Below, one piece after another: positions 47,301 through 57,325 of a stretch of DNA of 64,000 nucleotides (the stretch's first letter is position 1; each line of letters starts with the position of its first letter). The notes below the pieces were generated by a model. It did no database searches, was not told the DNA's origin, and worked only from the letters and a program-made list of their open reading frames with translations. Source of the DNA: Pogonophryne albipinna. Lineage: Eukaryota; Chordata; Actinopteri; Perciformes; Artedidraconidae. Position numbers and translations under genes: made by a program. The stretch is from the NCBI GenBank assembly GCA_028583405.1, contig CM053252.1:36421763-36485762 (forward strand), written 5' to 3'.

Positions 47301-49267
47301 CTTAGCAACAGTTCAAAATGGACCAATCAGCCTTGAGTATACAACTCAGAATGAATGAATGAATGAAATAAGCTATATTAATGCTTTGAATGCATTATTT
47401 AGATCTTTTAACAGAGCAACAAAATGAATGGTAAAATATCGTAGTGAAGAAGGCTGCTGTTTTGATTTGATTGTATTTTGAAAGCCTTCTCGGTTAACTT
47501 ATCTTCATCCCTCAAATATGACACATACATGTGTACCCATCCCTTTTCTGATCATTGCTCACACTTGTCTCTCTGCAGCTACATGTACAGCACCTCTTTG
47601 TTCACACTCCCCTCTCTTCCTCCCCATCCTTTTAAAGGTTGGACTTCTTGAGGCTCCGTGTTCTTGACCTCCATCTATCCATCTGCCACTTTCGCTTTCT
47701 GGACAAGTTAATAAGTAGACAAACAGGTCACCCCTGGGGCTACAGCAGCCTGCCAAACAGCATCGGCAGACAGACATGTACTGACACACGGGGAACAACT
47801 CTTTTAATTATCGCCTTCAAGCCTCTATCCAGCAGACACACATACGCAAGTGCAGAGGAGAGGAGATGGGCATTGATGTATGAAGAGGGTGTAGAGATTG
47901 TCCATCACCTTGCCCTTGGGGAGATCCATTAAGCAAGCCGTTGCTTTTGGCAGCTGTAATTAGGTGTATTAGAAAGAAGGGTGTCAATACTTGGCTCTCC
48001 ACTGTAGACGGCCGAGTCAGAGTCAACAGCTCCTTGTTTGAAATAATTACTTCAAGGTCGTTTCCCAAGGTCAAGATTTGTACTACTGGAGGGGCTAGCG
48101 TCTTCTAAAGTGGAGCTACAGTCCAACGATAGATCGATGGAAAGGACATAGTGAAAAGCAAAGTAATCCGACAAGATAAACTAGCCATCAGTGCTTCATT
48201 GAGAAAACATAGGGCAGAAACGAAATACAATTAGGAATCCATAATATTTATAATCACCCTGAGAAATGTGTTTCTGTGTCACGCATTTCTCTTTATTCAT
48301 GTCCACTGGGCCCAGTAAAATGTTCTGACAAAAGTAACAGAAGGGCAGAAGGGGGAGACAGACAAACTACGGGAGGAGGGCAGTAAGCAGAGAGGGTTAC
48401 TGACAGAGAAAAACAGAGATTACGTACTCTAGTAAAGACGTAAAGATGAAGAAAAGAGTGATCAGGAGAAAAGATGAAAGACTGAAAGAGATTCAGTGCC
48501 AAACAAATGTTTAATCACTCCTGCAACATGGACGATCAGCTCAGAGTTAGCATTGTAGCCTGAGGGCTGCTGAAGGTGTTTCAGTTATCAATTTGCAAAG
48601 GTAGAATCCCTGGCCGTGTTCTCAGGGTGTGTGCAGTTCAGCTGGCAGAGGTGTTCACAGACATCTTCAACAGGTCCCTGCTGCAGTCTGTAGACCCAAT
48701 CTGTAGACTCCACATGTTTCAAACACTCCACCATCGTTTGGATCCTAATCTTCCTGGCGGGCAGATCCCAGGCAGTGCGCGTGGGAAACATCACATCCTC
48801 CACCCTGATCCTCAACACTGGAGCCCCTCAAGGCTGCGTGCTCAGCCCTCTCCTCTACTCCCTGTTCACTCAGGACTGCGTGGCCATACACAGCTCAAAC
48901 ACCATCGTGAAGTTTGCTGACGACACGATCGTCATCGACCTGATCACCGACGGCGACGTGACGGCGTACAGAGAGGAGGTCGAAAACCTGACATCTTGGT
49001 GCCAGGATAACAACCTCCATCTAAAACTCAGCAAAACCAAGGAGCTGATTGTGGATTACAGGAAGCAGCAGAGAGAGGGACACACCCCCATCGCCATCAA
49101 TGGGACTATGGTGGAGAGAGTCAGCAGCTTCAGGTTCCTGTGTCCACATCACTGAGGACCTGACATGGACTCTTCACACCATCACCATTACCAGGAAAGA
49201 TCGACAGCGGCTCTTCTTCCTCTGCAGGCTGAGGAGGTTCATCATGGACTCCAGGATACTCTGCGAC

Positions 49268-49861
49268 TTCTACAGGTGCACCATAGAGAGCATCCTGACC
49301 TTCTACAGGTGCACCATAGAGAGCATCCTGACCTTCTACAGGTGCACCATAGAGAGGATCCTGACCTTCTACAGGTGCACCATAGAGAGTATCCTGACCT
49401 CCTACAGGTGCACCATAGAGAGCATCCTGACCTTCTACAGGTGCACCATAGAGAGCATCCTGACCTTCTACAGGTGCACCATAGAGAGGATCCTGACCTT
49501 CTACAGGTGCACCATAGAGAGCATCCTGACCTTCTACAGGTGCACCATAGAGAGGATCCTGACCTTCTACAGGTGCACCATAGAGAGTATCCTGACCTCC
49601 TACAGGTGCACCATAGAGAGCATCCTGACCTTCTACAGGTGCACCATAGAGAGCATCCTGACCTACTACAGGTGCACCATAGAGAGTATCCTGACCTTCT
49701 ACAGGTGCACCATAGAGAGCATCCTGACCTACTACAGGTGCACCATAGAGAGCATCCTGACCTTCTACAGGTGCACCATAGAGAGCATCCTGACCTTCTA
49801 CAGGTGCACCATAGAGAGGATCCTGACCTTCTACAGGTGCACCATAGAGAGTATCCTGACC
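49268..49861 (+). repeat. 33-bp minisatellite array 1 (18 units) inside the RT frame
   Basis: Eighteen tandem units of 33 bp each encode FYRCTIESILT or variants: Arg for Ser at residue 8 in units 3, 7, 9 and 17, Ser for Phe at residue 1 in units 5 and 11, and Tyr for Phe in units 13 and 15. Units 3-6 and 9-12 carry the same series of variants, implying a higher-order duplication of six units (198 bp). Because 33 is a multiple of three and the unit has no stop, several frames on both strands stay open. The array ends with a partial unit at 49862-49868, where the hAT element entered. Confidence 0.98.
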
Positions 49862-49868
49862 TTCTACA

Positions 49869-51142
49869 TAGTGCTGCGTACCGGTACGCCGAACCGGTAC
49901 TGGACTTGTAAAAAGTTTCGGTTCAAGTCCGGTTAAAACCGGAACGTCGGGAACCGGTACTTGGACTCGCAAAAAAACTAGCACTTACGTATATTCTCCT
50001 TCTTGTTCTAAACCATCTAAAACCTCCCTGAAGGGAGGAGAGACTGAAAAGAGTCAAGGGAAGCTTATAAAAGTTAACAGCATTTAATAACACAAAAGAT
50101 GCGGTGGTGTACAAATGAAATTGCAAAAGGAGGCACTCTCCTCATCTCCCGTCAGCCCAGGTCAGCCCAGGTCAGCAGGTAGAAGAGATCAATTCTTGGC
50201 TTGCTCTTCCTGTTGTCATCTGAGGTCTTCTCCTATTGGCCGGCGTCGTCGGGGGGCGGGTCCAATGCAATTCCTGCCTTTTTCTGTTGCTAAATTACAT
50301 AATTCTGGTGTCTGTGGTTATTTAAACATTCCCTGATAAACGTTATTCAGCGTCAATAAATGAGTGCTAATCCCAGTGTGCTCGGTGTACAACCTCACAT
50401 GTCATTTCACCTTCGATTCACGGTTTGAAAACGTAGCATTTCGCCACATGCTAATGCTAACCGGAAGTGAAGAATTTTCAGAATACAAGTATTAAGTTAA
50501 TAGTGTGAACTTCCGTTTTTTTCTGAATAAAACTGATTTAAATTAAATAGTGTATTTAATTCAAAATTACGCCATATCAACATTGATTTTAATTTCTAAC
50601 AGTATGTATGTACATCACTATGTATGTAGTATGCACTGTATAATGTACACATGTAGAGTTGTAGAAAATACATGGTGTACAGACAGTACAGTACACTCTG
50701 ACTGTACAGTCACTACAGTGTATACTGTATAGTAGGTGTGTAACAGTGTAATGCGTATAGTCTACTCTACACTCTACCTTTCAGCAAAGTTTTAGGGATT
50801 TAGGCTCAGTCAGCTCAGGGACTGTTTGGTTACTTTAGTTTGGTAAATGAAATAAATGTTTGAACTTTGTAGTAGTTCACTGTAGTTGCTGTCATAAGTC
50901 AAGTGGCAAAAAGTTTTTTTTTTACATTTGTACTTTGTAGAGAAATGTAGACACAAGTTGGAAGGGAGCACAATAAACCTGACGAGTTTGAATTTGAGTT
51001 GATTTTGAGTTAATTTTCAATTGATAATTAGCTCACAATAAGTTCACTTTAGTTACTCACACAACTTGACACAAGCCATGGGTTCAGGTCTGGACTTGAG
51101 TCCGGACCTGAACCTGAATGTGAGTCCAGGTACGCAGCACTA
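49869..51142. mobile_element. hAT element inserted within the 33-bp array
   Basis: The ends TAGTGCTGCGTACC and GGTACGCAGCACTA are perfect 14-bp inverted repeats. The 8-bp target duplication CTTCTACA stands at 49861-49868 and 51143-51150. It is a real duplication, because the repeat unit restarts at its first bases instead of continuing with GGTGCACC. Subterminal GGTACTTGGACTCG- and GGTTCAAGTCCGG-type motifs resemble other hAT ends. The 1,274-bp element has no transposase. Its centre (50600-50760) is rich in TGTAC and GTAGT palindromic motifs. Confidence 0.93.
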
Positions 51143-51143
51143 C

Positions 51144-51506
51144 TTCTACAGGTGCACCATAGAGAGCATCCTGAGCTTCTACAGGTGCACCATAGAGAGT
51201 ATCCTGACCTTCTACAGGTGCACCATAGAGAGCATCCTGAGCTTCTACAGGTGCACCATAGAGAGCATCCTGAGCTTCTACAGGTGCACCATAGAGAGTA
51301 TCCTGACCTTCTACAGGTGCACCATAGAGAGCATCCTGAGCTTCTACAGGTGCACCATAGAGAGCATCCTGAGCTTCTACAGGTGCACCATAGAGAGTAT
51401 CCTGACCTTCTACAGGTGCACCATAGAGAGGATCCTGACCTTCTACAGGTGCTCCATAGAGAGCATCCTGACCTTCTACAGGTGCACCATAGAGAGTATC
51501 CTGACT
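51144..51506 (+). repeat. 33-bp minisatellite array 2 (11 units)
   Basis: Eleven units continue the array after the hAT element. Here residue 11 alternates Ser, Thr, Ser in the first eight units (S,T,S,S,T,S,S,T), a higher-order period of three units (99 bp). This Ser variant is absent from array 1. The last three units (Arg, then Cys-Ser, then canonical) resemble array 1 more closely. They lead directly into the native RT sequence GCITAWYG, marking the original downstream border. Confidence 0.98.
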
Positions 51507-51616
51507 GGCTGCATCACGGCCTGGTACGGCAGCTGCTCCGCCCTCAATCGTAAGGCTTTACAGAGGGTGGTGAAAACTGCACAGCACATCACCAGGACAG
51601 AGCTGCCATCCATGGA

Positions 51617-51732
51617 CAATTATTGTCTTTTATTGTGATTATAGTAATGTGTTTTTATTACATGTACAGCACTTTGGCTCGAACAAAAATCACTTTTAAA
51701 TGTGCTATATATATAAAACTTGATTTGATTTG
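51617..51732 (+). mobile_element. Short L2/SINE-like 3' fragment inserted in the LINE
   Basis: A 116-bp insertion containing TGTACAGCACTTTGGCTCGA, AATGTGCTATATATATAAAA and a terminal (TTGAT)n interrupts the RT frame. It is flanked by ATGGA (51612-51616 and 51733-51737), a short target duplication. It is the sense-orientation counterpart of the fragment at 62219-62430. Confidence 0.8.
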
Positions 51733-53430
51733 ATGGAGGACCTATACTCCCAGCGGCTCAGGAAGAAAGCCCTCAGGATTACAAAAGACCCCCATCACCC
51801 CAGCCACAAACTGTTCTGTCTGCTGCCGTCTGGCAGGCGTTACCGCAGTATCCGGACTAAAACCACCAGACTCAGGCCATAAGACTATTAAACACCTGAA
51901 CATTTTAAAGAACATCCATAAACATTCATCTGTTTGCATTTTGCAAATTATTTATCTAATATATAATTTACTTGTATATAGACTATTCTTGCACTATTTC
52001 TATTTTATTTGTATTTAATTGCACATCTCAAAACCTTCTATTACACTATCTTATCTGTCCTATTTGTTCTATGTCCTATATACGTTGCACTGTTGGAGGA
52101 GCCTGTGACTTAAGTTTTTCATTGACATATCTACACTGTAGCTAATGTGCAAATGACAATAAAGCCTTGAAACTTGAAACAGATTTGATTTGAGAATTTG
52201 GGTATAACTTGTGTCAATGTTTTACTTCTGGATGTTTATTCAATTAAAAATAACTGGGGACTCCTTAAACTGTTACAGCTGATGCAAGACACATTACAAT
52301 GTTATTTATCATAGTATTTTTTTGTATTCACCTTCTACATACATATGACTTCTCTATGCATCTGTGACCACACTCCAAGACCCCTATTTATAACACACAC
52401 AGAACCATTCTGTATGTATTGTGCATTGAAAACTCCAGTTATACCCAAAGACAGTTGCATTCTGTTCAGAGAGCAAGTATTATTTTTCACCTTTTGAGAC
52501 AAAACATGAAGGTAATAAAAGGAATACTGTGAGAAATCAATCCAATCATCAATTATTTCACATGAATAGGATGTTGCAACCCACACCAACAGTCTAAAAA
52601 GACAGCCTATTAGCTGATGTTATGATGTGATTATAAAATGCCTTTGTACAACAGCAAATATTTTCAAACAGCCTGTTGTAGGCATTGATAGTGTTGCAGT
52701 TTTCACATGTAAAATTACAGAAAAAAAGTAGGAAATATTAAAGAAAAAGGTTTAAAATAGTTCCTTACTTCCACTCAGAAGACCAATTACGGCCTAATTA
52801 GGGTGTAGTGGCGGATTCTTGGTTTGGGAATGTTCTGTAACATTTTCTCAAACTATTTATACAGTATTTGTGTAATATATTTTAGATATGTTTTGTATAG
52901 TTGCCTGATGACTATTGATTTTGTTACAGCTGATTAATAATAAGTGATGACATTAGAAAACAGCTGTTCAAAAGTAAAGAGGGGCTGGTGATTCCTCAGT
53001 TAAATACATTTTGTCTCCAGTGACAAACTGTACAGTAAAGAGCAGAAACCGGGCGGGTCAGTTACGCCTAATAGGAAAACAGACGGATGGTTGTGACATT
53101 GACAGACCCATAACCGCCCCAGTTAGCCTTAAAGTGCAGGTATTCCTGCATGATGAGAGATTAATAGGGCGGTGGTAGCATCAAAACATTTCTTGAAATT
53201 GGCACCCAACTGTGACAAATTCTGAAGAAGGAAGTAGCTTAATAATTCATGTGCCAATCACAGGTAGTGGTGAAATCATTACTGGCCACAGATAATGGTG
53301 GCGGGCAAGGTCAAAATCAGCTGGTTATTACCACAGCTTTATTATTTATAATAAACTTGATACGGAGTTATTTCCGTATCAAGTTTCCTTCCCTGAGATG
53401 CAGCTGCTCCCCCAGACCTCCCACACATCC

Positions 53431-53432
<2 letters not shown>

Positions 53433-53464
<32 letters not shown>
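53433..53464 (+). repeat. Poly-G tract (32 G)
   Basis: An uninterrupted run of 32 guanines in the window sequence. Such runs can form stacked G-quadruplexes, and their length is error-prone in both replication and sequencing. The surrounding region (52950-53660) contains no gene. Confidence 0.9.
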
Positions 53465-53465
<1 letters not shown>

Positions 53466-55028
53466 ACAATCAGCACAGTCACGCTGGGAGCCCACCAGAG
53501 AGCAGGCCAGACAGAATGCCATCCGCTCCTTAGATCGTCTTTGTGCTAATGGTGGAATGTGTTTTTTCTACAAACTACCGCTCAAATATGCAGGCTTTAT
53601 ATTTGTCAGCACACAATTTAATCAAATGGAGGGCTTACAGAACACAGCTCACTGAATTTGACAATATCCTTTGCTGATGTGCCAACACATCATAGCCTTT
53701 GTAGAAAATGTTGGATAAACTGGTGTAGTATTGACTTTAATAACAACAATTAATGGCGACTGGCGAGTGCGACGAAGAGTAGAAAGTTGTGAAGCAGATG
53801 TGTTGAGTTCGAAAAGTAGCTAGAACACCATATAGCCTAAACATCCAAAAACATTAACCAGTCATACAAGGGACATATTATTCACTATACGTTAACCCAT
53901 TTGCTATCATTGTGGCATGAGCCATTTTGAACAGCGACCACTCCTGCTTTAGCCTTCTTCTGTTATTTTAACAGTATCAGTTACACTGCTCAGATTGGTT
54001 AGCTGGTCAATACATACACTTGTCATATTGCTGCTTGTTCGGACCCATATTAAGAAGCATTACCGCCGTTTCTGTTGTTTGCATTTGAGGAGGGGATTGC
54101 TTTGTCTTGGCACTGTGACACATAGCATTTTGCACATGTAAAATGGTATTTATATTTCAAAAGCTTAATTTGAACAGTTTTATATTATATTTTAAAAGTA
54201 GCACAAAGTAACCTTTGGTTGAGGGTAGCCCTAATTCACGTTATGTCATACATATATTTAGAAAAATATTTGTTCAAATGCTCCTATACAATATTTGGAC
54301 ATGCTCTTCAAAGGCACTGAATTGCGAACTCAAAACTGGCTGCTACAGTGTACAGGGTGATCAATCCCCCCGTCCCCACTGTCATTCTCTCAATCACCCT
54401 TCACATATGCACTTATGCAGAGGGCATCCCAAAGGTATTGGAGCTGAAATCACAAACCTAATATATACTGTACACTGTGGACCTCAAAGCAGTTATGTGC
54501 TGCCCAGTCAGCATATAAATCACAACTCTGTCAATTGATACACCGGACAGCATCAGTAAACTGGTTCAAACTGAGGCAACATTTTAATAGGGTAAAGATT
54601 TCTGTACTCATAGTTGTTTGAAGTAACTATTCCTATTACTTATTCATCAAAACAACTTTTTTGGCTGCAATGTAAAGAGAGTTTATGTTAGTAGTGTTGG
54701 TGCAGTGTCAAAGCAACAGAAACCAACAGGTCACCAACAAAAAAACAAAAGGATGTTGAAGGACTCAACACTAATGGGGCGAAGCCTGCGAGCTAGTTCA
54801 GGCAGTCAACTCAAGCACCAATCATACATTAACACGTGACACACCTCGTCCCTCTTACAACCAACCAAACACATTCTCCTAAACATGCCGCTCTATTGAA
54901 GCTGCCGGGTCTTCCTGCCTCTGCCTCGCTATGCTGCTGCTGCCACTGCTGTGTTCACTTGCTATGGCTGCGTTCATGTTCCTGCTGCTGTGTTTCATGT
55001 TGCTGCTGCTCGACTGCCCCCCCCATAT

Positions 55029-56431
55029 GGGCTCAGAACAGTCTCATAATACACTCATGCACACAGGAGGATTCACACTTGTATTTCCGGGTCCACACTT
55101 GTGTTTTTCAATGCACACACAAATGTGTTCCGTTTCATATACATGTAAATAAAATCCAAATGCAGAAAAAAGTTTTACATATGTATTTTTAATCCTCACA
55201 TATTTGTTTTTCGTTTAAAACCTCTGAACCTGCAAACACAAACCGCTTTCTGTGCACGAATCGCTGTGCATTCGTGTGTGGGTTTTTTGAGACTCCCCTG
55301 ACGGTCAGCCGATTCGTACTTGTAATTTTTACTATCTATAGCCAATCAGATGTCTCCTCAATTCTAAGCCAATCACATGAGCGCGCCCCCACAAGGGTAG
55401 ATGTCTTGCGTTCATGACGTAGCACTTCATGTACGCATTTTGCGCAGTCCGGAGCTGACAGGTCCATGGAGCCTGCCTGCAGGCGCTAATCTCAGGACAC
55501 CTCCACTCTCAGTACAGCGCCACTTTCCGAACAGGAAATGCACGCAAATACAAGCCTTTATATTATTAAGGTACAGCGCCACTTTCTGAACCATTGATGA
55601 ATGCTTGTGTACACAAAAACGGCAGGCAAAACCGTTTTAAGTGTGTGTTTCCTGTGTGGCGAATACAGCTGCTTTATTTATGTCTGTATGAAGTTGTGAG
55701 TGTGGAGGGAGCAGCTACAGGTTAGCTTAGCCTAATCGATCAGTGCACTACGAAGCCAGTGCTGACAGTGAACTGTCAACGGGGGGGGGGGACCCCGCCG
55801 GTCATTATCGGCCGATATTCACTCTTAATAGTTTGATCGGTGCTCTCTATAAAGGCCGATCAGGAGAGCTGGATCTGATCGATATGGACATAAACGCGAG
55901 TGAAGTGTAACCGGACGCGAGAGAGAGATCAGATCAGCTGCTGAGTCTGACGGAGACACTCTGATCACCTGAAGCTCCGCCCTCTGTTTAGCGAGCTGAC
56001 CGGACAGTGCAAAATGCGTATATGAAGTGTCATGAACGCAAGAAATCATACCCTCGTGGGGGCGCGCTCATGTGATTGGCTTAGAATTGAGGAGACATCT
56101 GATTGGCTATAGATAGAAAAAATTACAAGTACGAATCGGCTGACCGTCAGGGGAGTCTCAAAAAACCCACACACGAATGCACAGCGATCCGTGCACAGAG
56201 AGAGGTTTGTGTTTGCAGGTTCAGAGGTTTTAAACGGAAAACAAATATGTTAGGATCAGAAATACATATGTAAAACTTTTTTCTGCATTTGGATTTTATT
56301 TACATGTATATGAAACGGAACACATTTGTGTGTGCATTGAAAAACACAAGTGTGGATCCTTTTGCGGATCATGAAATACAAGTGTGAATCCTTCTGTGTG
56401 CATGTGTGTATTATGAGACTGTTCTGAGCCC
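55029..56431. mobile_element. Foldback element with about 430-bp inverted arms
   Basis: The arms 55029-55455 and 55998-56431 are long inverted repeats. For example, GGGCTCAGAACAGTCTCATA at the left is mirrored by its complement ending at 56431. The match continues through the AATGTGTTCCGTTTCATATA, CTGACGGTCAGCCGATTCGT and CCAATCACATGAGCGCGCCC regions. Similarity between arms is high but not perfect (for example, an extra GGATCC-containing segment in the right arm near 56357). The spacer is about 540 bp. No transposase is present. Transcribed as part of the msi2 intron, it could form a long hairpin. Confidence 0.9.
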
Positions 56432-57015
56432 AATACGAGCTCCACCCCCAGCTTCCTCATCACTCAATGTTCTTTGTAAATCTGTGGAGTGATGAGGCTC
56501 GAGCCTAGACGCCAAATTCAAACTATATGCTGCTTATAATAAACATATTAAGAAACACGTGAGTTGTCTGACTGAACTACATAAGAGGTTTTTTTTCGAA
56601 TTTGGTCTCCTTCTAGATGCACTGCTGACTTTTACCTCAGGTTGGTCCACTACCAACCTGTGTGAACCAATCAAATGTGTCAGCAAAATATGTCACATTA
56701 TATAATGACTGTCACCGAGTCATCATTTTGAGAAAAAGGCCTTCAAAGTTTTCTCTTCTCTGGAATCCATCGATCTGATTGATTATTAGCGGAGCAAATG
56801 ATCAAAATACTACGGAGGGAAGATATTTTCGTTTGGATTACTGGTCTGGAGGAAGCTCGCGAGTGTGTGTGTGTTTATGTGTGTTTGTGTATTTTTGCGT
56901 TTGTGTGTATTGTGTTTGTTTCCCGGGGAAAACACTCACGAGAAACACCGACTGTTGTTATGCCTGCTGTGACGTCAAGTTACTCCGTTCTCCGCTTGTA
57001 ATTATGCCGAAGCTT

Positions 57016-57325
57016 CAAAGTTGTATTTATCATCTGAATTTGCCGAAACAAGTTTAATATTCTGAAAGCCAAGACTTTGTTTATTTGAAACCAGATGAAA
57101 ACAAACTGTAACGGAACCTGCCGTGTTATCTATGATCACTATACGCTTACATTCATAATTTCAGCGGAGGGAGGGGGGCGGCGCTGCGGAAGAGCAGATT
57201 GCGAGTGAGAGGTGCCTATCATCTTCCCATCTTCAAAAATGTATTTATCGTGTGATTTTAGAAATAAAAGTTTCATATTCTAAAAAAGCCAAGACTTTGT
57301 TCATTTAAAATCAAACAAAACACCC
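57016..57325 (+). repeat. Local direct duplication, period about 220 bp
   Basis: The stretch AAGTTGTATTTATCATCTGA...TTTAATATTCTGAAAGCCAAGACTTTG (57016-57080) recurs as AAATGTATTTATCGTGTGA...TTTCATATTCTAAAAAAGCCAAGACTTTG (57236-57300). The second copy is diverged by substitutions and small indels. The segment between them is GC-rich (GGAGGGAGGGGGGCGGCGCT near 57166). Confidence 0.65.

Larger units (their letters stand above)
48595..51882 (+). pseudogene. Rex1-like reverse transcriptase with repeat expansion
   Basis: The remnant begins with GRVLRVCAVQLAEVF and TDIFNRSLLQSV, then loses the central fingers/palm region. It resumes with [19 protein letters not shown], the catalytic [13 protein letters not shown] box, [20 protein letters not shown] and [10 protein letters not shown] one-base frame change near 49138 leads into [13 protein letters not shown] and LCRLRRFIMDSRILCD. 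Here 18 copies of FYRCTIESILT-like units begin, followed by the hAT element and 11 more units. The RT sequence then continues with GCITAWYGSCSALNRKALQR and RTELPSM. After the insertion at 51617 it ends with DLYSQRLRKKALRI...LLPSGRRYRSIR and a TAA at 51880-51882. The protein is not functional. Confidence 0.85.
48595..52189 (+). mobile_element. Rex1/CR1-like LINE, expanded by in-frame tandem repeats and two later insertions
   Basis: This plus-strand non-LTR retrotransposon is truncated at its 5' end. Its 3' end has ATGTGCAAATGACAATAAAG and a short TTGAAAC tandem tail at 52175-52189. Between lie RT coding pieces, two 33-bp arrays (49268-49861, 51144-51506), a hAT element (49869-51142) and a short L2-like insertion (51617-51732). 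With the arrays reduced to one unit and the insertions removed, the order of motifs matches the related copy at 39060-39612 and the general Rex1 RT layout. Confidence 0.85.

Noticed and set aside
49049..49936. 295-codon plus-strand ORF and overlapping long ORFs on the other frames and strand (49130-49984, 49165-49911)
   Set aside because: They are kept open by a stop-free 33-bp repeat whose length is divisible by three. Only the frame reading FYRCTIESILT corresponds to a protein family, and it is a broken retrotransposon RT.
54836..55192. 118-codon Cys/Leu-rich ORF with a signal-peptide look
   Set aside because: It runs into the left arm of the foldback element at 55029 and its hydrophobic stretch comes from CTG repeats. 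No family similarity was recognised.
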